NCBI RefSeq assembly: GCF_011046895.1
Contig: NZ_CP049251.1
Span: forward strand, 62,001 to 126,000
DNA: 64,000 nt
Reading direction: 5' to 3'
Source of the DNA: Rhizobium rhizoryzae
GTDB taxonomy: Bacteria > Pseudomonadota > Alphaproteobacteria > Rhizobiales > Rhizobiaceae
This document shows positions 24,852 through 34,210 of this stretch, piece by piece (position 1 is the stretch's first letter; each line of letters opens with the position of its first letter). A program made the translations under genes and the position numbers. The notes under the pieces were generated by a model. The model made no database searches and had not been told where the DNA came from. It saw only the letters and a program-made list of their open reading frames with translations.

Positions 24852-25040
24852 TCATTCAACGACATGTGGTAGAGGGGAATGTGCAAAGCTTTCCGTCGCT
24901 ACTGGTCTGACACCGGTATCTGCAATGACTGCAAACAGAATATAGCCCGCAACTGTTCCCCCTAAAAGAACCGCTAATATGACGCTCCAGCCAGTAGCGT
25001 GATCGTCATTCTCAATGACCGTAGGAGCCTTTCGATACAT
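24852..25040 (-). CDS. Small single-helix membrane protein
   Basis: A 62-residue protein starting MYRKAPTVIENDDHATGWSV with one membrane helix (about residues 18-42). The start at 25040 has an AGGGGACA site; an ATG at 25067 has none. It resembles the neighbour at 25148-25333 in the order PTVI/PTII, a polar stretch, GW, a helix, and GYIL/GYLL. The two are probably duplicates. I do not know the family. Confidence 0.6.
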   Translation of the reverse strand: MYRKAPTVIENDDHATGWSVILAVLLGGTVAGYILFAVIADTGVRPVATESFAHSPLPHVVE

Positions 25041-25147
25041 AAATACTGTCCCCTGCTTAAAAGCCATGCTGTGTTAAAAATGCTTTCTGTACCCGAAATA
25101 GCAATAGCTGCTTTATCAAATTGAGAAGGCGGCTTTCGCCGCCTTGA

Positions 25148-25333
25148 TCACTTTGATGGAGCCTCGATACTCGGGAGTTTGACGTTGACATCAACGCTTT
25201 TGCCACCGGAAATCGCGCCTCCAAGCAATAGGTAACCTCCGACTATAACAGCCAGCAGGATGATAACGGCTACTGCCCAGCCGGCACTTCCGCTGCCGCC
25301 GGTATTGATAATTGTTGGTTCACGTTCCGACAT
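25148..25333 (-). CDS. Small single-helix membrane protein (paralogue)
   Basis: A 61-residue protein with MSEREPTIINTGGSGSAGW at the N terminus, one membrane helix (VAVIILLAVIVGGYLLLGG) and a Lys/Val-rich tail (VDVNVKLPSIEAP). The ATG at 25333 has a GAGGCG site. It lies 107 bases before the similar gene at 25040 on the same strand. Small proteins of this shape are frequent in rhizobia and are often annotated as hypothetical. Confidence 0.65.
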   Translation of the reverse strand: MSEREPTIINTGGSGSAGWAVAVIILLAVIVGGYLLLGGAISGGKSVDVNVKLPSIEAPSK

Positions 25334-25425
25334 GGTTTTACGCCTCTTGTGAAATCTTCGAGTCTGTAAGATCAAGAATGGGGCCACTACATTTATTTGG
25401 GCAGCAGCCCGGTCTGCTCATTGCT

Positions 25426-25821
25426 TCAATTGACGACTTGGATGACCTTGCGGGTAGAAGGTTCGACGATGACGCGCTGCTCATTGACATAGGCATAGGC
25501 GTAGGTCGGGCTCTCTGGGATTGGCGTAACGACGACGGTAGACGGGAGAGCTTCACCGACCACAACCTTTTCCTTTACGACCACTTTCTGTGCGGGTGCT
25601 GGCGCTTCACGAACGTAGGTAACAACTTTCTGTGGCGGAGGATCGATAGCCGTACCTGCGACCGCGCCAACGACTCCACCTACCGCAGCACCTACTGGGC
25701 CGCCGACGATCGCGCCGGTCACCGCTCCACCCGCAGCACCATTTACCGTCGACGATTGAGCAAGGGCCGATCCAGCAGCGACAGCCAAAATACCCGCAGC
25801 AAAAACAATATTCCTAATCAT
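25426..25821 (-). CDS. DUF1236 glycine-zipper exported protein
   Basis: A 131-residue protein with a signal peptide (MIRNIVFAAGILAVAAGSAL, cleavage after AQA-like AQ), a glycine-zipper segment (GAAGGAVTGAIVGGPVGAAV) and the C-terminal DUF1236 signature YAYVNEQRVIVEPSTRKVIQ. DUF1236 proteins are typical of Rhizobiales and are thought to sit in the envelope; the function is unknown. The ATG at 25821 has an AAGGAAAG site. It is transcribed alone. Confidence 0.82.
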   Translation of the reverse strand: MIRNIVFAAGILAVAAGSALAQSSTVNGAAGGAVTGAIVGGPVGAAVGGVVGAVAGTAIDPPPQKVVTYVREAPAPAQKVVVKEKVVVGEALPSTVVVTPIPESPTYAYAYVNEQRVIVEPSTRKVIQVVN

Positions 25822-25966
25822 TGGACTTTCCTTCCCTTGAGATTGAACTTGGGGAAAGAAATGCGGAGAACTTATCTTAGTTCCATAGCGAGACATAGGT
25901 CTTCATAGGACCGAACTCTTAACTTCAGGAATTGTGTGCTGAAGGCTAGTCAGCTTTCGAATCGCC

Positions 25967-26728
25967 TCATTGGGCATGGTCATTGAACGCGGAGAACTGA
26001 CGCATTAGGATATCGTCACCCTCCTTAATGAACGTCACTCGATCCCGCCCTTGATCCTTCGCCTCGTAAAGCGCGAGATCAGCCCGCGCCACCAGCTCAA
26101 TCGGGTGACTTACGGTTGACCCTTTCGTAAAAACTGCGACGCCAAAGCTTGCGGTGACCACAGCGTGTTCGCTTTCTTCATGCGGAATGCCGAGTCGAGC
26201 AATTGATGTGCGCACCTTTTCAGCCAAGATTAGCGCAGTTTTAAGATCAGTATCCGGCAGAAGAATTGCAAACTCTTCGCCGCCAAACCGGCAGACAAGG
26301 TCACCAGACCGTCGCGCTACGCTAGCAAGCGCTGCAGACACAGACTTTAGGCAGGCGTCTCCCGCCATATGGCCATATCGGTCGTTGAAGGCCTTGAACC
26401 TGTCGACATCAATCAGGATCGTTGACAATGGTCGACCTGAGATCGCTGCTGTTTCAAACTCTCGCACCAAGCTTTCATCGAAAGATCGACGATTGGCCAG
26501 CCCCGTCAATGCACTGGTTTCTGCCAATCCTTTCAGCTGCTCGGCAAAACTTTTAAACGACAGCTCAGATTCTTTGACTGAGGTGATGTCGGACACGAGT
26601 GCCAACACGTAATTTTCGTCTGTTGCTCTGGTTCTGAGGGAAAACCAGCGTCCATCTGCAAGCTGGAAGATTTCATCCTTGTCTGTGAACAACTTCTCCG
26701 CCGCTATTTTTATCTGGTGATCGTCCAC
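25967..26728 (-). CDS. Diguanylate cyclase, N-terminally truncated by an insertion sequence
   Basis: The surviving 253 residues hold the end of a PAS domain (ADGRWFSLRTRATDENYVLA) and a complete GGDEF domain with DRFKAFNDRYGHMAGDACLK and an intact FGGEEFAIL active site; it should make c-di-GMP if expressed. The frame is open to 26753, right at the IS3-family end, so the sensor part has been lost. The listed start is a GTG that may not be used. The missing 5' part is not found beyond the element, which suggests a deletion. Confidence 0.78.
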   Translation of the reverse strand: MDDHQIKIAAEKLFTDKDEIFQLADGRWFSLRTRATDENYVLALVSDITSVKESELSFKSFAEQLKGLAETSALTGLANRRSFDESLVREFETAAISGRPLSTILIDVDRFKAFNDRYGHMAGDACLKSVSAALASVARRSGDLVCRFGGEEFAILLPDTDLKTALILAEKVRTSIARLGIPHEESEHAVVTASFGVAVFTKGSTVSHPIELVARADLALYEAKDQGRDRVTFIKEGDDILMRQFSAFNDHAQ

Positions 26729-26827
26729 ATCCGATGGCAGATCGTTTCTGCTCTGATCCCCGAAAACTGGACCGTTCAGAATTGGAGTTTCCGCTGTAAT
26801 TTCCCGGCTGGGAAAAGGAGCGGAAGC

Positions 26828-27087
26828 ATGAAGGCATCGAAGTTCTCGGACGCCCAGAAGGCGTTCATTTTGAAGCAGGGCGACGACGGCGTGCCGGTGG
26901 CAGAGATTTGCCGGAAGGCGGGGATCAGCCAGGCGACCTATTTCAATTGGCGCAAGAAGTATGCGGGTCTGCTGCCCGACGAGATGCGCCGATTGAAGGC
27001 TCTGGAAGATGAGAACTCCAGGCTGAAGAAGATCGTTGCCGATCTGACGCTGGACCGCGAGATGCTGCAGGACGTGATCCGCCGAAA
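26828..27087 (+). pseudogene. IS3-family transposase OrfA (interrupted)
   Basis: Starts at an ATG behind AAAGGAGCGG and encodes a helix-turn-helix protein: SKFSDAQKAFILKQ, VAEICRKAGISQATYFNWRK and a leucine-zipper-like EDENSRLKKIVADLTLDREM. The insertion of the IS110 element follows VIRR. If the two halves of the IS3 are rejoined, orfA ends two codons later and orfB continues in the -1 frame over a CCGAAAG sequence, as expected for programmed frameshifting. In the present state the frame runs on into IS110 DNA to a stop near 27367. Confidence 0.85.
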
Positions 27088-27342
27088 TGTATGGTCCGCC
27101 CTGTCATTGCAAGGATCTTTAGCTGCTGACGAATGCAGTTTGCGTAAATGTATCCGGCCTCTCGCGAGTGGACTGCGGTTGCAGTCAGGCCCTGATGAGA
27201 TCCGCACATCCTGTTTCCAAATAGCTTCTTCGGGCACGAAGCCCTCTTTCAGCCAGGACTTACAGAATGCCGATCAACTGTCTCGTCATCACCTTCGAAC
27301 CTCGCAATCTGTCTGGCCTTCAGGAGCCAGAATGGCGATGGG
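27088..27342 (-). ncRNA. Candidate bridge (guide) RNA region of the IS110 element
   Basis: The 255-bp non-coding part after the transposase stop has several potential stems: CTTCG-GGCA-CGAAG, CTGC-GGTT-GCAG and CTGGC-GCCAG. GATCCGC at 27199-27205 also occurs in the target flank at 27076-27082. IS110-family elements make a guide RNA from their longer non-coding end. This is inferred from position and stems; no fold was computed. Confidence 0.4.
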
Positions 27343-28386
27343 CTATGCAGCTGGCTGGCGCATGTAAGTGGCGCCGGGCTTCGTGAGTATCACCCAAACG
27401 ATACGCGCCAGCTTAGCAGCCAAAGCCACGGTCACCTTGTTCACGTGCATTCTGAGTCGCAATTCATCGATCCAATGGCCAAGCCGATCCTTGTCTCGGT
27501 TGAGGTGCATCAAACAGGAGCGGGCACCATGGATGAGCAATCGTCGAATATAATTGTTGCCCCGCTTGCTGATGCCGAGGAGCGTTTGCTTTCCGCCGGT
27601 CGAGTACTGACGAGGGACCAGGCCTAACCAGGCTGCAACGTCTCGCGCCTTGGCAAACCGTGAGGGATTGCCGACGGCTGACAGAATAGCTGTAGCTCCA
27701 AGTGGGCCGATGCCTGGAATTGTCATGAGGCGCCTCGCGCGCTCGTCGCTGTCTGCAATCTTCTCAATGTCGTCCGATACTTGCCGGATACGTGCCTCCA
27801 GCCTGCGGAGATCGTCATGTAGATCGCGAAGAACAGAACGGGCCATTGGCGTCAGATCATTGTCCAGATCTTCAATAACTCGGCAAATATCGAGTTTGAA
27901 TACGCCAGCCCCTTGTCGCATCGCGACACCATGCTCAAGGCAGTAGGCACGCATCTGACAGATGAGGTTTGTCCGGGCTGACACCAACCGACTCCGAACG
28001 CGGTGCATCATCTGCAAATCAACTTGGTCCGGCTGTTTAATACCCACAAACCGCATTGTCGGCCTCGTTGCTGCTTCGGCGATAGCTGCGGCATCAATGG
28101 TGTCGTTCTTGTTCGACTTCACATAAGGCTTCACAAACTGCGCGGGAATAATCCGGACTTCGTGTCCCATTGTCTGCAGCTTGCGCGCCAGCCACTGAGA
28201 CCCGGGACAGGCTTCCATTCCCACGAGCGTACGCGCCGCACGCTCGAAGAATTGCAGCAATGTCTCTCGTCGGAACTTAACTCGCTGAACAATCGCACCT
28301 GAACCATCCAGGCCGACGACGTGGAACACGTTCTTCCCAATATCTACTCCAAAAACAGTGCAGTCACGCGGTTGATTGCGATCCAT
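27343..28386 (-). CDS. IS110-family transposase
   Basis: A 347-residue DEDD recombinase. The RuvC-like N-terminal half has the acidic residues in VFGVDIGKNVFHV, VGMEACPGSQWLA and NDTIDAAAIAEA. The C-terminal Tnp_20 half has TIPGIGPLGATAILSAVGN, GLVPRQYSTGGKQTLLGISK with the conserved Ser, and RGNNYIRRLLIHGA. It appears intact and could be active. GGAGGGCC precedes the ATG; a GTG one codon earlier is the alternative. Confidence 0.93.
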   Translation of the reverse strand: MDRNQPRDCTVFGVDIGKNVFHVVGLDGSGAIVQRVKFRRETLLQFFERAARTLVGMEACPGSQWLARKLQTMGHEVRIIPAQFVKPYVKSNKNDTIDAAAIAEAATRPTMRFVGIKQPDQVDLQMMHRVRSRLVSARTNLICQMRAYCLEHGVAMRQGAGVFKLDICRVIEDLDNDLTPMARSVLRDLHDDLRRLEARIRQVSDDIEKIADSDERARRLMTIPGIGPLGATAILSAVGNPSRFAKARDVAAWLGLVPRQYSTGGKQTLLGISKRGNNYIRRLLIHGARSCLMHLNRDKDRLGHWIDELRLRMHVNKVTVALAAKLARIVWVILTKPGATYMRQPAA

Positions 28387-28452
28387 CACTGAGGCCCTCC
28401 TTTTTGCCTGCTTCCATTATGCTCTCGGGAGACAGGGCGGACCATCCCATTA

Positions 28453-29295
28453 GCTCTGAGGCCTGTCCGGAAGCGCAAGCTGATCGACGGGATGCTGGTG
28501 GACTGGGGCATATCGATTCGACGGGCCTGCAAGGTCCTGAAGTTCGATACATCGACCTACCACTACAAATCCCGCCGCACCGGACAGGCCCCACTCGAAC
28601 GACGCATCAAGGAGATTTGCGAGACACGTGTGCGGTATGGCTACCGCCGCGTCCATGTGCATTTGCGCCGCGACGGCTGGAAGATCAATATGAAGAAGAC
28701 ACGCAGAATTTACAGCGAGTTAGGGCTTCAGCTGCGCAACAAGCATCCCAAGCGGCGTGTGAAGGCAAAGCTCCGAGATGATCGTCAGGAAGCTGTCGGG
28801 CCGAACGATGTCTGGGCGATGGACTTCGTTCATGACCAGCTCGCAACCGGCAAGAAGCTGCGTATCCTGACCGTGGTCGACACGCACTCGCGCTACTGCC
28901 CGGCCGCCGACGCTCGCTTCACCTATCGCGGCGAGGATGTCGTCCAGACCCTCGAAGGCATCTGCCGAAAGACCGGCTATCCGAAGACGATCAGGGTGGA
29001 TAATGGCAGCGAGTTCATCTCCCGTGATCTTGACCTCTGGGCCTATGCCAACAACGTCACCCTGGACTTCTCACGCCCGGGCAAACCGACTGATAACGGC
29101 TTCATCGAGGCCTTCAACAGCAAGCTGCGATCGGAATGCCTGAATGCTCATTGGTTCCTGACCCTTGCAGATTCCCGCGAAAAGTTGGAGACTTGGCGTC
29201 GATATTACAACGAGGAACGTCCTCACTCGGCGATCGGTTATAACGTCCCGATCGCACTGCATAATCCCGGTGGCGCTACCAGCCAGCCATCGTGA
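28453..29295 (+). pseudogene. IS3-family transposase OrfB (separated from OrfA)
   Basis: The rve/DDE integrase part of the IS3 transposase. It continues orfA in the -1 frame (LRPVRKRKLIDGMLVDWG) and keeps the catalytic acids in NDVWAMDFVHDQLA, TIRVDNGSEFISRD and NGFIEAFNSKLRSEC. An internal ATG at 28492 could still start a 267-residue protein, but the OrfAB fusion cannot be made because the IS110 separates the two halves. Confidence 0.88.
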
Positions 29296-29477
29296 TCAGA
29301 GCCGGAAACTCTAATTCCCGGCGGTCCAAGGTTTGGTCCCAGAGCAAGAAACCCAAGACTCCCCCAAAAAATGGAGGGAAGTCGGGTCTCAGGTCACAGC
29401 AAGCCCGTCGCCCAAGCCAGATTGCACGTCGCTATTCTTAGAAACAGCAGGTCGACATATTGCACATGCATCCTCGT

Positions 29478-30734
29478 TCAATTGGTCAATCGGGTGCCTG
29501 TTTTAGCAGCCTTGCGCGCTATTTCACCAAAGGTCTGGACGAGTTGGTTCATTGTCGTGGGTTCGTAGTAGTAGTCTGCTGCCCCACTTGAACAGGCCTC
29601 CAGAAGTGTCTTTCCTTTGGCAGGTGCCATGAAAGCGATTGCATATATCTTGATGCCATCGGCTTTCGCTTGGTCACAAATTCCACGCACCTTGTCATCA
29701 ATCGACTTGTTCCAGACGCCCGTGCTCCCCGTCATCTCGCCATCCGTCATGAAGACGATGAAACGCTCGAAATTCTTGTTCTTCTTTGCGTCATGAGCGT
29801 TTTTCTCCGTCTGGTTGGCCCGACCCAGCGCCGTCAGCGCATTGGTCAATGCACCGCTCGCGTCCGTTCCACCGTCTGGTTTCTCGGATATCTTATTTAC
29901 GTACCGGGCAACGTCGCTGCTGCCCCACTCAATGCGCTGCTCGGTCTTTGTCTTATCATCGTAGGACGAGGCACCGAGACGCAACAGGCTGCTGTTGGGG
30001 TCAGCCTTCTTGAGCTCATCAAACATCACACCGGCGGCTGCTTTAAGCGAAGCGATTTTCGTGATGTAATTGGTAGCATCAACCCATTCATCGACCGTGC
30101 GCTCACACATCTGCGTCTCATTGCCAGGACACGGGTATTTCTCTTTACGTTGCTTTTTGACTTTCTTTGTAGGCGCGACGGGATCGACAGTTGTCGTGTC
30201 CCAGGCCATGGATCCTGACTCATCCAGTGCAAGATACATCGACAATGCGTTTCCTTGTCGACCGCTGGATGCTCGGCTTTCAACCGAAATCCTGAAGTTA
30301 TTGAAGCCCAGAAGCGCACTCATGCCGTTCAGGGAGAGATCATAGGTTGATGTCATCCGGACGTCGTACGTTTCCGAGTTTCCTGAGGTTGTTGTACTGA
30401 CCGCGAACGTGGTGCTGTCCTTCAGCTTCTTCTCGTTTTCCGCTTTCTGGGCTGCTGTCTTTGTAGGCTCGGTTGCCAAGGTCTGCGAAACAAATGCATT
30501 GAGTCCAAGTGCTTCAGCTTCCTCAGAGCTCATGTTTCCCTGATCAGCCATCGCGGTTGCTGCAGCAAGAGCAGCAGCATCTGCCAGAGCCTGCAATCGG
30601 TTCTTTTCAGCAAATGCGTGCGTTGCATCTATGCCAAAGCCGGCAACTCCGAATACAAGAGGCACGAGAACTGCGGTCATAATTCCAAAATTTCCAGATC
30701 TATCACGAAGGAGCCGTTCAATTTGACGGTACAT
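29478..30734 (-). CDS. TadG-like pilus protein with von Willebrand A domain
   Basis: A 418-residue protein. The N-terminal TadE/TadG segment (RDRSGNFGIMTAVLVPLVFG, GFGIDATHAFAEKNRLQALA) has a type-IVb-pilin-like membrane helix. The C-terminal two thirds form a vWA domain with the metal-ion site in LALDESGSMAW and later GGTDASGAL and VFMTDGEMTGS. TadG-like proteins help to assemble Flp/Tad pili or bind surfaces. No other tad genes are in the window, so it is an orphan copy. A Lys-rich insert (KKVKKQRKEKYPC) interrupts the vWA domain. Confidence 0.85.
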   Translation of the reverse strand: MYRQIERLLRDRSGNFGIMTAVLVPLVFGVAGFGIDATHAFAEKNRLQALADAAALAAATAMADQGNMSSEEAEALGLNAFVSQTLATEPTKTAAQKAENEKKLKDSTTFAVSTTTSGNSETYDVRMTSTYDLSLNGMSALLGFNNFRISVESRASSGRQGNALSMYLALDESGSMAWDTTTVDPVAPTKKVKKQRKEKYPCPGNETQMCERTVDEWVDATNYITKIASLKAAAGVMFDELKKADPNSSLLRLGASSYDDKTKTEQRIEWGSSDVARYVNKISEKPDGGTDASGALTNALTALGRANQTEKNAHDAKKNKNFERFIVFMTDGEMTGSTGVWNKSIDDKVRGICDQAKADGIKIYAIAFMAPAKGKTLLEACSSGAADYYYEPTTMNQLVQTFGEIARKAAKTGTRLTN

Positions 30735-31079
30735 TTAGATCCTCAAAAAAAGTGAGCGTTGATCGTGTATCAACCGGTAATTTAGATTAGTGAAGGCTAA
30801 TTTAACTCTCGAGCAGCACTTGCCTTGCTCTTGCGCATGACAGTTAATTAATAATTGCCAATATTCATTTGCTTAAGGCATGCACGGCGAGCTGAGATCT
30901 ATCTTCTAGACGAAAGTGCAATTCAGTCAGCGCAAGAGCAAGAGACGAGCGTTCGACGAGGTGCTTTTTGACCCGCCCCAGACACAAATGCTTCGCGAAA
31001 AAGCTTTCAAGGGCCACCAAAGAACCGTTCAATTCTCGCCATGGTCGAAATCTCATTCTGTCAAAGAATGTTGAAATGA
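30735..31079. other. Intergenic stretch without a recognised gene
   Basis: 345 bp upstream of the TadG-like gene. It contains the probable promoter of that gene, in AT-rich DNA near 30740-30860. The rest shows nothing clear. Confidence 0.4.
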
Positions 31080-31520
31080 GCTGTACGCTGACGGAATCGA
31101 ACCTGAACTACTGGGCGATTTCTATTATTTTTCGTGCCAATCCCTATTACCAACTTTGGGAGCGACTTTCACCGGAGCTGTAGTCGAACCTGGGCTGATG
31201 CGAGAGGCGATCTCTATCAAGGTCATTAAATACGGGCCTAGTCGCAGGCCTGCGGGGAATCCCAGTGGATGTCTCTGTGACCTTGGGATTAAAGTAGCAT
31301 TTCACAATTTTGGCACTGGCTTCGCCTTACCTTGTTATCGCTTCACCTTCTCACCACAACGATGAGGATCAATCGCTCAGTTGTCGGACAGCCTGAAACT
31401 CCTGGGAATATCACCTGCTTCAGCACTACTGTGTGCACGTGCGGCCGCTATTTAGGAGTGAACACTGTCGCCGAGACGGAGGAACGGCCAATCCTCCTGC
31501 AGACCCTAGTCGACATCGCC
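31080..31520 (+). pseudogene. Decayed EAL-domain phosphodiesterase fragment
   Basis: Pieces of an EAL domain appear in order but in different frames: TLTESNL at about 31083, DLGIKVAFHNFGTGFA at 31279-31326 (matching the LGxxIALDDFGTGYS motif), MRINRSVVGQ at about 31362 (matching the KIDRSFV motif) and LGVNTVAETEE at 31452-31484 (matching the VVAEGVETEEQ motif). Key residues are lost (DDFG is HNFG) and stops lie between the pieces. It is a relic of a c-di-GMP phosphodiesterase. Confidence 0.65.
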
Positions 31521-31556
31521 AAGCTCTCATCTATTCATCGAAATCCGAACCCACCC

Positions 31557-32048
31557 CTACTTCCCCTCGCCGTCTTCATTGTCATCTTTTGGCAGGACAA
31601 GCGGTACTGCGGCAAGGATGACCAGAACTATGGCCGTCGACAGAACTGCGGTAGCTTCCAATCCCAAGCCTGCGATGACGCCTATTGCAGCTGTCGCCCA
31701 AATATTAGCAGCCGTGGTGAGTCCTTCCACTTGGCGCTTAGCAACCCGAACCATGATCGCGCCCGCGCCGAGGAAGCCTATTCCCTGCACGACGCCCTGA
31801 AGCACACGCGACAGATCCCCAATTTGCATTCCGCCCTGCAGGGGACCTATTACAAAAAGCGCCGCTCCTACGGCAACAAGCATATGGGTTCGTACGCCAG
31901 CGCTTCTGCCTTTGCGCTCGCGTTCATACCCAAGGATACCGCCAAGCACTGCAGCGACTACAAGTCTCACCGTCACGAGAGTTATGGTGGAAGCGTCGGG
32001 AACGTCTGAAAACTCCTTGATCAGAGCAGCCCAGATTTCCTCTCCCAC
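31557..32048 (-). CDS. MgtC/SapB-family membrane protein
   Basis: A 163-residue protein with four membrane helices. The MgtC signature is clear: LVVAAVLGGILGYERERKGR, SAGVRTHMLVAVGAALFV, IGFLGAGAIM and EGLTTAANIWATAAIGVIAG. MgtC proteins support growth at low magnesium and inhibit the F-type ATP synthase in some pathogens. The start is a GTG with a GAGGA site. The C-terminal ACT-like extension of Salmonella MgtC is absent, as in most short members. The gene stands alone between two gene relics. Confidence 0.9.
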   Translation of the reverse strand: MGEEIWAALIKEFSDVPDASTITLVTVRLVVAAVLGGILGYERERKGRSAGVRTHMLVAVGAALFVIGPLQGGMQIGDLSRVLQGVVQGIGFLGAGAIMVRVAKRQVEGLTTAANIWATAAIGVIAGLGLEATAVLSTAIVLVILAAVPLVLPKDDNEDGEGK

Positions 32049-32276
32049 TGCAGAGTCCTCATGTTGTTTGCTAATTTAGATACCAAGTGATTTGCCATAC
32101 ATCGCCTACGCTGGCAATTTCGCGTTTGTCCGGTAACCGCTTACGATGATACGTGCGTAGTCGCGCCCGTACAACGGCGTCGTTGCACCGAGTGCCTCTT
32201 CGTGCTCTGGTATTCATGATCGCGCGCCGCGGCTCGGTCTCTACGACAACGGAACTGTCCTTTGGAATTTTAATTG

Positions 32277-34210
32277 ATGAATCAGACAGGAATTGACGAC
32301 AAGAGTCCCGGCCTGCCTGTTCAGGACAGCCAGGCGATCGGCATGTTGTGGCAGGTTCATCCCGATCTGCTGTGACGCTGAACCCTTCCGGTTACATAGA
32401 AACGTATAATGCTGCATGGCATTCACCCTTGGCTGGAGCGGAGAGGATCTCTCGTCCAGGTCCATTTGGGAAATGATCTATCCCGAAGACATCGAGAGGA
32501 CGCGCGTCGAAGCAACTGCCATTGCCGAGGGAAAGTCGGTCTCACGCTTTGTCAATCGGTGGCTACACCGCGATGGCGGCATACGATGGATATCCTGGGC
32601 GGCGGTCGCAAAAGATGGCGTAATGTTCTGCAGCGGACGCGATATCACAGAAGACAAGCGTCAAGAGGCCGAGCTCCAAGCCAGGACAGCAGAGCGTGAT
32701 CGTTTGTGGACGCTGTCGCAAGACATGTTTGCGCGCGCCAACCTCGCCGGTATGATGTCAGCGGTCAGCCCTGGATGGACGACAATATTGGGTTGGTCGG
32801 AGCGAGAACTGCTGACCCGACCCTATGCCACCTTCATGCACGATGACGACCGTGACGTCACGCTCGCAGCGCTCGCGCAGATGGGAGAAACAGGGCTACC
32901 TTCCCGTTTTCAGAACCGTATAGCGACAAGCGACGGCGGATGGAAGTGGATCGAGTGGACGGTTGCGCCGGAACTTGAAGGCCAGAACTTCATTGCAGTC
33001 GGTCGAGATCTCAGCGAAGTGAAAGCTCGCGAGGCTGAGCTTTCGGCCGCCCAGGACAATCTGCGTCAGTCTCAGAAAATGGAGGCTGTCGGGCAGCTGA
33101 CCGGTGGACTGGCGCATGACTTCAACAACCTGCTCGCCGGGATCAGCGGCAGTCTGGAAATGATGAACAGGCGGTTGGCACAAGGCCGTCTGGACGACAT
33201 CGAACGCTATATCAGCGCAGCCAATCAAGCCACCCGCCGCGCCGCCGCGCTGACCCAGCGCCTCCTGGCCTTCTCCAGACGCCAGACACTCGACCCGCAG
33301 GTGGTAAAGATCGATGCGCTGGTCGATGGCATGCTCGAGTTGATCTACCGAAGTGTCGGACCCGAGATCAAAGTGGAAACGAACCATCAGAACGGCCTTT
33401 GGTCAAACTTTGTCGATGCTGGCCAACTCGAAAATGCGCTCCTCAACCTTTGCATCAATGCGCGCGATTCGATGCCGAACGGTGGGATAATCCGCATCGT
33501 CACTGAACCGCATCATCGAGGGCGCTGAGAGCAGCAAGCTCAATCTCCCGCCAGGCGAATATGTCCGATTAACAGTTGCCGACACAGGCAGCGGCATGGC
33601 TCCCGAGACGATTGCCCGTGCGTTCGACCCTTTCTTTACTACCAAACCCACCGGACAAGGCACGGGTCTTGGCCTTTCAATGGTCTATGGCTTTGCGGGG
33701 CAGTCCGGGGGCGCTGTTCGCATCGCGTCGGAGCTTGGTCAGGGCACCGATGTCCTGGTCTATCTACCTCGCCATCTTGGCGAAGCCGACGTTCCCACCG
33801 AAGATTCAGGAACAGCGGAGGCGGGTCCTGTAACGGCGAACAAGACTGTCTTGCTTGTTGATGACGAACCTCTAATCCGGATGGTAGCGGCCGAACTTCT
33901 GGTGGAACACGGGTACAACGTCCTTGAAGCCGAAGATGCGACATCTGCGCTCAAGATCATAGAGACGGGACAGGTCCTGGACCTACTCATCACCGACGTC
34001 GGCCTGCCAAACGGAATGAATGGCCGCCAGCTCGCAGATGCCGTCCGCAGCATCAGAGCAGGACTGAAGGTTCTATTTATTACGGGCTACGCGGAAAATG
34101 CCGTGCTCAATCACGGAACACTCGACGAAGGCATGCGCGTCGTGACGAAGCCGTTTCAGATGGATCAATTCGAGGGTATTGTAAGGGATATGTGCTCAGT
34201 GGCTTCATAG
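32277..34210 (+). pseudogene. Hybrid histidine kinase with three frameshifts
   Basis: Reading across the breaks gives a normal hybrid kinase: MNQTGIDDKSPGLP, LWQVHPDLL, break near 32372, VTLNPSGYIETYNAAWHS, break near 32424, TLGWSGEDL and two PAS domains, the phospho-acceptor QLTGGLAHDFNNLLAGISGS, and an ATP-binding N box LNLCINARDSMPNGG. There is a third break at about 33505, then TGQGTGLGLSMVYGFAGQSG and a receiver domain with LLVDDEPLIRM and LLITDVGLPNGMNG. Each break fits a one- or two-base deletion. The two main open frames are 32416-33528 and 33596-34210. The gene is probably dead unless these are sequencing errors. Confidence 0.82.

Larger units (their letters stand above)
27088..28452 (-). 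mobile_element. IS110-family element (IS1111-like) nested in the IS3 element
   Basis: About 1365 bp inserted between the AAA and GCTCTGAGG that are adjacent in the uninterrupted IS3. Subterminal inverted repeats share ATGGTCCGCCCTGTC (27091-27105 and the complement at 28431-28445). The transposase leaves 63 bp on its 5' side and 255 bp on its 3' side, the layout of the IS1111 subgroup. The boundaries may be off by a few bases because of shared bases. Confidence 0.8.
26754..29341 (+). mobile_element. IS3-family element interrupted by IS110
   Basis: The ends are imperfect inverted repeats that share TGGACCG and GAATTnGAGTTTCCG, starting TGATCCCC and ending GGTCCCA. Without the inserted IS110 the element is about 1223 bp, the usual IS3-family size. 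It carries orfA, a -1 frameshift region and orfB. No direct repeat flanks it (GCTC left, GAGC right). Confidence 0.82.

Noticed and set aside
26744..29351. A target-site duplication around the IS3 element
   Set aside because: The flanking bases GCTC and GAGC are not direct repeats of each other in any of the tried boundaries.
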